Of a DNA stretch of 64,000 nucleotides, positions 10,001 through 20,200 are shown one piece after another. A program made the position numbers and the translations under genes. This stretch comes from Undaria pinnatifida (Eukaryota; Sar; Phaeophyceae; Laminariales; Alariaceae): the NCBI GenBank assembly GCA_012845835.1, contig JABAKD010000009.1:20486318-20550317 (forward strand). The letters run 5' to 3'. The first letter of the stretch is position 1; each line of letters starts with the position of its first letter. The notes beneath the pieces were generated by a model. The model was not told the DNA's origin and did no database searches. It worked only from the letters and a program-made list of their open reading frames with translations.

Positions 10001-10791
10001 CAAGCATCACTGCGAACATGCCTGGGCAATCCGAGAACCTCGGCGGCTCGATAGCGCACATGTCCTCGTCAAATAGAGAGGGCGGGGACAACGAAGGCCT
10101 TGACTCTCCTGGCGAGTGGTGGCGGAGACAGGAACGCGACGTCACCCACAACCGCTCGGTTTCTGCAGGGGTGCATTTGGACGGCAAAGCTCAACCCGGG
10201 TTAGGAGACGCAAACCAAAACGAAACCGGGTTCGAAAAAGCAGGCGACACTGAACCGGTGGGAGAAGACGCAGAGGACACGTCAGGTAGCCGCGCTCCGA
10301 GGTTGGTAACCGTGTCGGTGAAACCTAGGAGACAGCAGCAGTCGTCGTCACCAGAAAGCACAGCGTTCAATTCTCCTCGTTTTCGGAGAGAAGATAGCGA
10401 AGCCGATAGCAAAGCCGATAGCAAGGCCGTGGCGCCCGGTGGTGGGCCAGCTTCTCAGAATTGTGCTGCAAGCGGTACCCTTCATCCTGTGGACCGAGGA
10501 GGAGGGAGGAATGCGGGTGAGGAGAGCGGAGCTCGCCTGACACGGGGGGTGCATTCAAGCCCAATGCCTGGGGTTTCTAGTGGTAGAAGGCTTGGTGAGG
10601 CCGGTGGAGAACACAGGAGAAACTCGTCCGCTGCTGCTGGATCTTCTTCGTTTTCTCCATCGCAGTTGGGGATTGAGGGGGAGGGTTACCCGGATGCCTT
10701 GGAGTTCGACTTGGATGATATTTCGGAGATAGATGCAGGAGGAGAGTGGGAGGCGGAGGAAGAGGAAGGATCGTCGTCTTCGTCTTCTTGA
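3863..10791 (+). CDS. DZIP1-like basal-body/transition-zone protein, multi-exon, 5' end missing
   Basis: The product is a homologue of DZIP1/DZIP1L, a protein that acts at the basal body and transition zone in cilium assembly (established for the animal family). The evidence is the exon 3863-4079, which carries the Dzip-like N-terminal domain. Further plus-strand exons with sensible borders are 6423-6590 (coiled-coil-like), 8286-8348, 8564-8652 and 9424-10791 (disordered tail with stop codon). The chain 4079 > 6423 > 8286 > 8564 is phase-compatible. Between 8652 (phase 2) and 9424 (phase 0) one exon is needed and was not settled. I did not find the C2H2 zinc finger normally between the N-terminal domain and the coiled coil; it may be lost or in an exon I missed. 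The later exons are assigned here mainly by order and strand. Confidence 0.65.
4660..4870 (+). repeat. dispersed repeat, diverged copy 1
   Basis: Shares a series of blocks with 25780-26110 in the same orientation: GATATGCATGG, CCTGGGCTGGGTTTA, CTTGCACAACACATCATAACGA, AGATCTAGATGA, and a GTGTGCCCTATTGT end. Old and strongly diverged; the type is unknown. Confidence 0.55.
4888..4916 (-). repeat. short interstitial telomere-like tract
   Basis: CTAACCCTAACACAAACCCTAACCCTAT holds three to four units of CCCTAA, the complement of TTAGGG. This is too short to be a chromosome end and is best read as an interstitial remnant. Confidence 0.6.
6423..6590 (+). CDS. probable coiled-coil exon of the DZIP1-like gene
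   Basis: An exon of 56 codons, phase 0 at both ends. The acceptor has a clear pyrimidine tract (TTTCCGTTTTCTGTCATGGCACAG) and the donor GGACAA/GTCATG is weak. The product is helix-forming and charged, with a basic core KSRVRLLRKESRKQ followed by a Glu/Gln-rich end, as expected for the coiled-coil part of DZIP1. A start at the ATG inside the acceptor region (6414) is possible but less likely. Confidence 0.5.
6632..6997. repeat. direct repeat pair flanking a tRNA-like segment
   Basis: The sequence GTTATTAGTGGGGTAT-TCGTCCGTTTGA, then CAAAAGGTTAACCAATAGCTTACCC and AAGCCTTATA, occurs at 6632-6706 and at 6928-6997 with only a few differences. A shorter relative is at 7299-7350. On the minus strand between the copies, TGGGTCGTGG followed by ATTCAAATCCCA resembles a tRNA B box, with TGGCGTCGTCGAC as a possible A box upstream. 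This suggests a tRNA-derived element. Confidence 0.6.
7803..8105 (+). mobile_element. SINE-B element, copy 1 (most complete)
   Basis: A short interspersed element present three times in the window. It starts near GGGTCGACATGCTCACGC, has a conserved core (ACGCCAGCTAGCGCTGGATTGCG, then ACACGACGTGTATGAAAATACGTG) and ends with CCCCATCCGCCGGAGGAT plus a simple A-rich tail. Here the tail is an (AAAC)n run to about 8100. The other copies are at 45268-45460 (5'-truncated) and 53380-53640, all in plus orientation. No coding capacity. The 3' simple-sequence tail and the 5' truncation point to retroposition. Confidence 0.75.
8286..8348 (+). CDS. small exon, probably of the DZIP1-like gene
   Basis: Twenty-one codons, phase 0 at both ends, between acceptor CTCATTTCAG and donor TCGAAG/GTCAGG. 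The product DKIISGYSNMLRKHNPGLAS plus K is basic and helical. No family signature of its own; assigned by position and strand. Confidence 0.5.
8564..8652 (+). CDS. small exon, probably of the DZIP1-like gene
   Basis: Eighty-nine nt between acceptor GAGCAATCGCAG and a strong donor (ACTGG/GTGAGA). Phase 0 in, phase 2 out. It begins EKIDRDVPTWFSSL. The product is unrecognised. Confidence 0.45.
9424..10791 (+). CDS. large terminal exon: disordered, Ser/Gly/Glu-rich C-terminal region
   Basis: A 1368-nt open frame ends in TGA at 10791, by far the longest in the window. It is read from a TATGTTGCAG acceptor in phase 0; an in-frame ATG lies just upstream at 9415, so a separate single-exon gene is the alternative. 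The protein has low complexity: Ser, Gly, Asp, Arg and Pro-rich, several (R)RxxS sites, and no predicted fold. It closes with an acidic segment containing LEFDLDDISEID, then EEEE and six serines. Such tails are common in centrosome/cilium scaffolds. Two other frames are open over only part of it. Confidence 0.65.
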   Translation, partial: GSNASRSPTGSSSSVNDNRWAKEDRSRFSTISESHRQQRPTTSAPGPHVDGRRERIRTNDPNTKKIHQDEKGSTDDSVDCGQETFVFERGGGVDHGDAGSGGRGDSLEPDRNSGRDAVRLSEESTAPGTQDEGRQIIGKGGDRSHLPHAAIPQTIEDNRKIDPPRKNLSHVSPPKVDVHDAGRGGAHGVIRNASITANMPGQSENLGGSIAHMSSSNREGGDNEGLDSPGEWWRRQERDVTHNRSVSAGVHLDGKAQPGLGDANQNETGFEKAGDTEPVGEDAEDTSGSRAPRLVTVSVKPRRQQQSSSPESTAFNSPRFRREDSEADSKADSKAVAPGGGPASQNCAASGTLHPVDRGGGRNAGEESGARLTRGVHSSPMPGVSSGRRLGEAGGEHRRNSSAAAGSSSFSPSQLGIEGEGYPDALEFDLDDISEIDAGGEWEAEEEEGSSSSSS

Positions 10792-10799
10792 ACGGTCAA

Positions 10800-11660
10800 T
10801 TGCTACTCATTGTTTTCTTTCTTGATTGGACAGCCGCCTTCACAATGATTTCCTGATCAGTTAGTGGCCTACACGATGTTCCCCTGATTGGCCAGTCGCC
10901 TGCATAGTTGTAAGGCCGCCCTTATGATTGACCAACCGCCTAGACTTGGTATTCTTGATTTGTTAATCACGTACCCTTAGTCCTCCCTTGATTGGTCAAT
11001 GGTCAATCATCAATCATCAATGCCACGGTGGGGGTGGCACTGCCCTTTTCATATCAAGCCATCGTAACGAACAATTTGACGGCGGCGTAGGTCGCGAAAT
11101 AGTAAGCACAAAATCTTCGATGCGCTGGAAATCGACTTGATTAATAAGCCGGAGGTTGATTCAGGCGGGCGGGAGGGAGGGAGCGTCGTCTTCTTTGTTG
11201 GTTAACCACCGACACTTAGCTCTTTTGATTAGTCAATCACCAACACGTTGTCCTTATGATTGGTTAACGACAAAAAAAATTCACTTGATTGGTTATTCGC
11301 CTACACTTAGCCTTCTTGATTGGTCAATCACCAAGACCGCGGCATTGTGTTGTATGATTCTAGTGCTATACTCCCCTTTTTATTCCGAGCAGTGTGCCAT
11401 AGAACAATTCGATGGCGGGGTGCCTTTCGCGAACCACTGAAAATGAATCTACAATATGTTTACAGCTTAAGAGTTGCAAAGCGATACGGTAGCTAATCGC
11501 GCCAGTGTCCTGAGCCGCGGAGATTATAGGTCCTAGGAGTGTTGTCTCTATCGCAGCTTTGGTCCAATCGCCCATGCGTTGTCCTCGTGATTAGTTGATC
11601 GCCTACACATTGTCTTCTTGATTGTCCAATCGCCTCCACGTGATCCTCTTCAGTATCCAA
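10800..11660. repeat. degenerate minisatellite with CCAAT/GATTGGTCAATC core
   Basis: Dozens of imperfect 35-40-bp units of the form CTTGATTGGTCAATCGCCTACACTTAG begin right after the DZIP1-like stop codon. A higher-order duplication is visible: ACAATTTGACGGCGGCGTAGG-TCGCGAA at about 11070 recurs at about 11405, so a roughly 335-bp block was copied. The core contains an inverted CCAAT box in each unit. No coding potential. Confidence 0.8.
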
Positions 11661-12420
11661 ACGCCTAACGAAATATTCTTGATCGTACCGAAGTGATTAT
11701 TTTAATCGGGCACCTTCCCAGAGAACAAACCACCATTAACTACCAGGTAGCAGCCATTGATATAACCCAAGCCAGGAAAGTCAACCAGGAATGTGTGGTC
11801 TAACGCCTTCTACGTTTTTCTTCTGCTTCTAGTGCACCAGCGGGCGCTCGATTACTAAGCAACCACGCTACAGAGGCGACCGACAAATCACGACGACTGC
11901 GTTAGGTGATCTCGGTAAATGAAGAGAATGTCTTTAGAATGGCATATATCTGTGGTGCTGTGAGGAAGAGGCGGGCGAAGCACTATACGACGAGTAGAAA
12001 AATCTTGTTACGCGTGGAACAGTGGTCGAATCAGCCACGGGTCCACAACACACGCACTATCTGACTGTCACTGCTGGGAGATGATCCGGGGTGTTCAACA
12101 TGTTGGCCCCGATCGTCGGTCGCTGCCATCCCCAAAACACCTTGACGAGGCACTAATTCAAGGCATTTGAATCGCTTAGAGACTTGTCATTTAATAGGTG
12201 CGTTTGAACCTCGCCATCGAAACCCTCGTATGTTTGGGAATTACCATTGATTCCGTCACCTGTTGCCGACCCATGGAATACCTCGACATTGTGACCGCCT
12301 GCATATGATCTTCCGCCGGTTGTTGGCGTTGGTCCGACGGCCTTTAATCACTTGTGCAGCGAAAAGAAAATATGTTCATGTACACATAACTGGGGCCACT
12401 GGGCAACTGGGGCGCGAAAA
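11661..12420. other. intergenic sequence without recognised features
   Basis: One TACCAGGTA near-palindrome lies at 11741. Nothing else was recognised. Confidence 0.5.
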
Positions 12421-12429
12421 TACTTGCCT

Positions 12430-13060
12430 ATGCGCACGGTATCCTACGTGATGAACGCCATTCCTCCCCTTCAGGCGACACACAGCGAAAATTTAGCCTG
12501 CAGATGTGTATGGTGTTCAACGCGAAAGACGCCACTCGGCCGTTTCACGCCACTTACACCGAGAGTTTCAACACCAAGACATGCACAGTATGCTACGCGA
12601 TCTACTATACTCCACCCTTTTAAGGCTGCGTTTCAACATCAAGGCCTGCTAATGTATACGGTATCGTACGTGATCAATGCCACTCCGCCCGTCCAAGCGA
12701 CTAACACCGACGGTTTTAACAATGCCAGTTTCAATATAGCCAGTTTTAAGATTGACTGGTCGATCGATCTTTCGGCAAACCAAAAAGTTGAACTCTTGCA
12801 TAACCCAGTAAGGTAATCACCACCAAGTATAGACATGAACTGGGCTGTAGGGTGGCCTGCGTATTTGTATGGCACCCTACGTGATGAGCGACACGCCGCC
12901 CTTTTAAGCGATCTACACAGAGAGTTTCAACATCAAGGCCTGCCTGTGTGTACGGTATTCCACATGCCACTCTGTCCACTAAACCGACCTTCACCGAGAG
13001 TTTCAACATCGACCGGTCAGTGAATCACACCGCGAACCTGCTCCTAACCCAGCCAAGCAA
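12430..13060. repeat. degenerate minisatellite, long unit (about 110-120 bp and half-units)
   Basis: Motifs recur in fixed order: GTATCCTACGTGATGAACGCCA, CTCCGCCC-TTCAAGCGA, TACACCGAGAGTTTCAACATC and AAGGCCTGCC-TGTGTACGGTAT. At least four or five diverged units run from 12430 to about 13030. Open frames inside it are by-products of the repetition. Confidence 0.7.
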
Positions 13061-14207
13061 CCACCATCACCAAGTACAGGCATACTAAACTAAACGCTAC
13101 GTTTTGTATACTACAGTAGCTCTGCAAGAGGCACTACTACAGCAGCAGCAGAGGTGTGGAACTCTGTACACATACCACACATCATCTGTTGGCCGCTGTT
13201 TCTTCCAGGATGCCAGTGTGACTTGCAATGTGACTTGCAAAAAGTGCACATTATTACGAATTTAAATGAGCAGAAGCAAGAGATTTCACGTATCCGACAA
13301 AAGCAAACATCTGCAGCATACGCGCTTGCACCCTTTGGGAGATAAACATACGCAAGAAAAACACGAGGAATTGCAGAGGATTGCGGCAGTCTCATTTCCT
13401 TTTTTTTAACTGGAGGCTGTCAGGTTATATCCGAGGCTATCCTTTAACGGAGCCATGCCATTTCCATCACCCCATTACATAAGCGCGCGGCACACCCCGC
13501 GAACACAACTACTTCGTATACATTTAGCATGCGCAATATCAAAGCTAGTAATTAATGCCGCTGTCAATGCTGTCACCACACACAATACAACACATGCTAT
13601 TAACAAGCACCCAATACTACAGCAATTATTGACAATACGATTTACATGGCGGGATGGGCTGGTGGGATGCGTTGCGCATACGACCGAATACAAGCACAGG
13701 AGTAACATATTACGCAGTGGCGCTAAATCTACCAGCCCTGGGTAGGAGCGGATGCCTCAAGAACTATCAAGCATGTAGCCACAGACGCCGCCAGCGACCC
13801 AGAAAAAGTCCTGGGACGGACGCTTCTCGAAAGCCCTTCGCGCGTAGCCACCGGCCTACCGAATACCACTCAAGACAACGCATCCCCTGATGTAATTTTG
13901 GAGACGATATTTGTATGCTTTACCAAAATCGGCGGGAGTACGGCGGGGGTACCCACAACGAAAAGGGTGGTTTCGGAAGATACATCTCGACGAGATGCTA
14001 CCTCCATGAACGTATAATTATCGCTCCGCGTTTTCAATCTTCCTGTTTTCGACTAAATCAGCTCCGAAAATCATTTGAAGGGCTTTTATCTTGCGTGCAA
14101 TGCGGTGCACTCATGCGGAGTCCCAGGAAGAATGATGCAAATGGATGGAATGTTGCGCGTTCCTCCCGAGCAGGTTCGGCTGGAGAGTTGAAGATAATTC
14201 GTGTCCA
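13061..14207. other. intergenic region downstream of the EF-hand gene
   Basis: This lies at the 3' side of the minus-strand gene. It has short AGC repeats near 13140. Open frames are present but none has credible splice borders or family resemblance. The 208-codon frame at 13915-14541 is the shadow of the terminal exon region. Confidence 0.5.
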
Positions 14208-14280
14208 TCATGCCGCCGCAGACTCTGGGGCCTGCAGAACTGGTGCGCTCTGCGATTCCAGCAGGGAGTTCCCCATACCA
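14208..14280 (-). CDS. terminal exon of the EF-hand gene
   Basis: Acceptor CCTTCTTCGCAG. It enters in phase 2 (AG+T gives Ser), codes GMGNSLLESQSAPVLQAPES followed by AAA, and stops at TGA (14208-14210). It is short and Ser/Ala-rich, like many C-termini. Confidence 0.6.
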
Positions 14281-17200
14281 CTGCGAAGAAGGCGTTCATA
14301 CGAACAGGAGAAAGAAAGGTCGGTTAGCACTTTGGCACGCTGGGATCATAGCTTGAAAATGTTACGTTATTCCTCTTTTCGTTGTCTCCACAAACTCCAA
14401 TTAAAAACTTGCTACTTTGACAAACATAACACCAAACTGGTCCCACTCTCACTCTTGAGTAGCTTGTACGTTTGTACTTGGGACGTGGTTGGTGTTGGAT
14501 TGTTTGATATGTGTGACTGTAAGATCTACGGAGACAGATAAAGGAACATGTATTCGGGATTTCCAACATGCATTTTTAGAATATTTACGTAAGCCATCGG
14601 ACGAAGTATGGAGGAGGTTTCCGCCCGCTGGCACTTCCTCGAAAGAATCATAATTGAGATCTGTTTACGACTCCTTCCCAGGGCGCAATGGCAGCTCCCA
14701 CCAACTCTGGCCGGACCTGATGACCAAGGCAACCCCGCGCACCAGGTATAACTCATACATTGGAGCTCACAAGGAATTCACAAGGCTATAACGACCCTTC
14801 GCTCGAACTCCAGCCGTTTTCGGCACAAATATTCCGTGCGGCATTACGGTGTTTCTCCTGTAGTCTAGATACGAGTCGGATTCTTTCAAAGATTTACCGT
14901 ATGATCATGGCGCTGGTGGGTGAAAGCCGCCATATGCAAGGCGTGACAATTTGTTTCCGTGCCACCGTGACATACCCTCCCCCCCCTCCCGCCCCCCCGC
15001 TAAAATAGAAAACGCATCCAGCTTGTTCTCCCACAACCCCGTGAGACATAACAAACTGTACCGCACAGAGGGTTTGTTCCGCGCGAGGGAGGCAAAGCTT
15101 GGGTTAACCTCTACGTCATGGTGTTGCCGACTATCGCATAGCATCGCAGGGCATTGCATAAATATTGCCGTCTCAGAAAAGAGAATGTGGCGCAAATCGT
15201 CCAAACAGAACCAACCGGAAAGGAGAAGGAGAGCACATGGCCGATACCGTTCCGAGGTCGACTACGAAAAACCCAAGACAAGGGATATCGGCAGAAAAAA
15301 AAATCTCGATCTCGAAACGCTCCCGTTGTGGCCTAACGTTCACGCACCTGCTCCGCTTGGCCAACGTGGCCTGAGAGATGTCGTCCGCTAGAAGAATGCG
15401 CCCGCTCCCCGGTCGAGCGTTCAGTTCCAGGTCGGTGAGAGGGTCGCCTGCGCCGGCTTGCAGGTTGTCTTCGCGAAGCGTGGCAGGAGCAGAGGCTGAG
15501 TAGTTCAGCGGAGCTAGCTTTCTCATAAGGTTGGACACCTGTGACACGTGGTGTTTTCGGGCATGGGAGGCAAAGGTCGATATCATACAAACAAAAATAT
15601 GTAAAAATATCATCTTGGTCTGTCGAAAAGGGGCATTGCTGAAGATTTGGACACCCTTTTGCAACGTTCAGAAACAGATCGAACCTAGAAATGGGTGTTT
15701 CTAGGCGCACGTCGGGATACGCTTGAATGAGCACGCAAAAAAGCAACAAATCATACCTAACCCAATTGACTGCGACACAAAAACTCACAACCCTTGCGAA
15801 AATACCTCTTTACCTCTGCTTCCCTCCCTCCTTCCTCACCCGTTTCCCTGAGAACGGCGAAATACGCTCTACTGCTGCACTAAGACTGTCAATAGCAATG
15901 CCGCCGGTGCGATACCGTAGAGGCTATGCTGTACACTAGGGGGGACCTCGTGCGTTACAAGGCTTCGGTAGGGGAGGCATTTCTCGGCACGTCTGGGGTT
16001 CGCGCGAGTGTCCACCCAAACAAAATGCAATGTTAAGTGTTGGATATTCTTGGATATTCTTACACTTTCGGACTCAAGAGATGGACAACCGCTAAGGAAC
16101 TGCTTGTTACAAAAAAACAAACTAAGCCTGTTGTTTGAGCGAGATATCATGAAAATAAAAATACACTCCAGCTGTGAGATCGAATATTTTGTCGAAACTC
16201 ATCTTTGCAAGCTGTGTGTGATACTCCGATCGCGCGTATTGCGGGTTGTGTGTCCTCATTAAGGATATAGGTATATAATAGCTCGTCGCGCGTGGCTGTA
16301 ATCAGTAGTAACAATGGAATCAACCCCCCTAACGAAGTCTCGGTCAGAGAAGTGGGCGATTTTCGCCATTATGACCATGGCGCGATGGATCCTTGGAGTT
16401 GACACGTCACTTTTCGTTCTTCCCTGTTGATACTTTTTCGGCGACTCTGATCCTAAACGACGCGCGAAAAAAAACGTCTAACAATAAAGGCCACTCTTAC
16501 GTTGTTTTGTCTTTTCTTGAGGGACAGCCTTGCCAAGTTTTACATCGCAACCCCCTGAAGCCATGTTGACAAAAAAAACGATTTTAGTGTCAATGAAAGC
16601 TTATCGGCTGACCTCCTCCGTGTACGCGGCGGCTTCCGCGCTGAGTCTGTGCGCCCTGATGCGGTTGTTATCGAATTCCTCCTTTTTGTTCTGGAATTCT
16701 TCGAAGTACGAATCGCGCTTCTTCGCACCGAATTTAGGTCGGTCTGCCACGACTGACGGTGGCTTCGGAAACTGCAAAGACAAGGTGGCAGTAGAAGAGG
16801 GGGACGGCAAGATGCGGGTAAGGGTGGCGGTAGAATGGTGTTGTGCACTGCGCACTGCTAACGGGTTACTCCCCAAGAACGAAGATATGCGGCGATTTTG
16901 CTACCGTTTCGGGTTTGCTACAAGTACCGCTTCGGGAGGTTACTCCAAGGATAGCGCCACGCGCGACGTTAACTGGAGAAACTACACAGAAAAATGGCAG
17001 CAGAAGAGGGGGCAGGAACATGTGGCCACGGGGGGTTGTATATGCTTACGGTAGCTGACGTGAAATGATGGAAGCAGAAGAAAGGGTAGGGATACGTCGC
17101 TAAGGCTGGCGGTACGGTGGTGCTGCGCACTGCGCACTGCTGTTGGGGCTGATTGATAATGAGTCATTCACGAAGAACGTATAGATATAGACTATGCGGA

Positions 17201-20200
17201 ACAACTTGAACGGTATTGAAACATTGAAACAAGAAACAAGAACGGCCTCCGACTGCCGGCGGAACTGAAAAGGATCAAGCAGGAGAGATTTTGAAAACAT
17301 TAAAATAAAATTTGTTTGCCCGCATGAATGTCGACCAACATGCCTTGACAACAGGGACCGCGCTGCTATATATTTGGTCGCCCCGGTGGCGTATCAGGTT
17401 ATCCTCGAGCCTGGTATAGGTCAGTTTCGTGAGGTTCGAGCCCCACCGAGTGCGTACTCGTATAAAGTCGTGGGGACTTTTTCTTGTGGACAAATTGACT
17501 TGCGGAAAGCGCGAGAGCGTGAGTTAGCAACACTCGATGAACAATCGACGAGCAGTGGGATTGCTAAACCCTATGCGCGATAAAAATTGAAGGCAAGAAC
17601 CGGGGGGGGAAAAGTGACGACACCTGTGACCACGGTTTGTCCAGAAGCTGGAAAGTGAAAGTGTGCAAAAAGAAGAAGAAGAAGATATTTCAATTTTCAG
17701 GCACGGGCGTCGTAGCTGCGCTGCAACCTGTCAGATAACCCGGGAAGACGGGTCGATCACTGACATTTGTATGGTGGTTTTGGTTCCATTGCTCTTTTTT
17801 CACTGCATGCCCGCGGGTCGGCACTCTGACAGCACTCCAGACAGCAGGCGCGTTCGTTTGTGCTCACGATTACCGCGCGGTTCGTACGGTGCAGGCAGCC
17901 CAACCGCTGTATTTTGTAGCCGCGTTTTTGGTTAGTTGTGGGGACCGGGGAACTCTATGCCGCAGTTGAGTGGATACCCGCGACCATGTGAGCTCAGTTT
18001 GCACATTTGATCATTTCACTTGTGCGCCTTTTTCGTATCGTGCTTTTCTAGGCCGGAAAGCGTAGTATTTCCCGGACGACTTTTGATTTCATTTGGTGTT
18101 TCGGATCTTCTTAGGGCTCCAGCACCTTTGTGTGACCACGGACTCTAGATGTTTGACAAGAGTTAATGTGAGACAACAACGACATAATAATCCTAATCGG
18201 CTCTTCACATGGGCATGTTTTATTCATTATTAACCCGTGTGGGCCCATGTACAGCGACACAGCGACCCAAAAACGGTGATTGCAGCATATTCTAGCGCCT
18301 ACGAGTAGCGTGAGCGCGCACCAGTACGAGTAGGATTATGCAGCACCCACCCTGTACGACCCCTTGCATCGCTGTTCTTCCGACAACTATGTTTGTCTTT
18401 CCCCAATCAGCAGTGCGCGATGCTGCAATCATCAATTTTCATCGTCAATGTTCATCGTCAATGTTCATCGTGTTCACTCTGAAGTGCCAAACAAAGGCGT
18501 TGCGTTACTGCCCGCCAAGACGTACATTAGGGACCGCTCCCACTGTTAACGAGCAGTGGATCATGCCGGAGCATTTATCTCTCGTGACTCACCAAGAGAG
18601 TGTCCCACTCATCGAAAGTCGTTCGCATCAGACCAGGCCTCCTTGCTGCAGCAATGCCTCCGGTTCCTGAAACCCTCTTTTCGCTTTCTTCTTGGTTGTC
18701 CGTGTTCCCCGATGACAACGATGGATTCACCTGCTCGTTGACGTAATCGATTAGCGAGCACATTACCTGCTAATAGTGCGATGTTACGATATATTCGTAT
18801 TACCTGTCGACACATAGGTGGAGATTGTGATACGAAATACGAACAGCAGCAAGACTCACAAAATTCAAAGATACTCCTTTGCATTCTTTTCACCATGGAC
18901 CAGTCTTGTTTTGGAGATGGAACTTAAATTTCGTACGAAATATCTCATACGCATCACTGCACTTCCCACGTAAAAGGCGAAGACGGCTACTCATCGGAAC
19001 TGTTTTCTCTCCCGAAAAGAAAAAAATGTATGTATCAGTATATACCGTACGGTAGTGTTTTGGTAGTACGTTGTACGTATAGGAAAAAAGGTGATACTAC
19101 GAGTTGGCATCGAGCACAGATACACTTCTGTCCGTGGCTCAGTATAGTCTATACCCGCCCACCCAAAACGCGTCGTAGTTGGATTAGTCTAATGCAAGAG
19201 CTTCCCTGAGACAAGTGAGTAGCCAGCGTGCAACCTGCCTACTGTAGGTAGTAGAGATGTAGTAGAGAGATAGTAGAAAGATCTGCAAGAAGGTGGCCTT
19301 TGACTGTTATGAGGGCCCTATTTGATAATGATACGCACTAAACCATACCTGGTAACCATTTGGGCAATCAATCGTGAGCGGTACTTGCTCGATTCCTTGC
19401 GCACGGTGGCTAACCGTCGTTGCGCTAGTTTTCAAGAGATTGCTCATGTTATACCAGGTACGTACCTGATATACAATAGCTCATAGGAACGGCGGTGTTC
19501 CTCCTTTTCATTTGTCGCTTGTCACCCCCGGGACTTCACGCTATAATACAGTGGGTAACCCGATTTAAGAGCACCAGAGTTGAGAGCACCAGAGAGTTAA
19601 GAGCCGCCCACTCGGCATGCCCGGCACACTAAAGGCTATATATTTAACACTACGCTTTGCAGTGAAGAGCTCTTGTTTCGGCTTGTCACGGGGCGCTCTT
19701 AAATCGGGGTATCAACCGGTAACCACACCCCGAAGGAGAAGCCTTTTCCTGATATGATATGTGTGATATATGTGCATACATATACCATACATCTGGTACC
19801 TGATAGTAGACGCTCATTTCCGTGATAGATCAAAGATGTGATACCAGTACAACACAAAAAACTGTCCCTCGTGGAGAATGAGGCCAAAACAAAAAACGTA
19901 AAACGGCTGACGGAAACTCACTCTATCGCCTATCCCCTATCCCCCGCACAGCGAAGACAGGCGTGCATGGATGTTAGATACTGAATCTTGTCTCTTGGAT
20001 ACTGTCTCTTGGATATCGTCTCTTGGACATGGTCTCTTGGATATTGTCTCTTGGATTTTGGATCTCGTATCTTAGATCTTGGACCTTGGATATTAGATAT
20101 TGGATCTTAGCCCTTGGATCTTAGATATTGGATCTTAGACCTTGGATCTTACATCTTCGATCTTAGGTCTTGGACCCAGCCAACCCCTACACCCTGCAAT

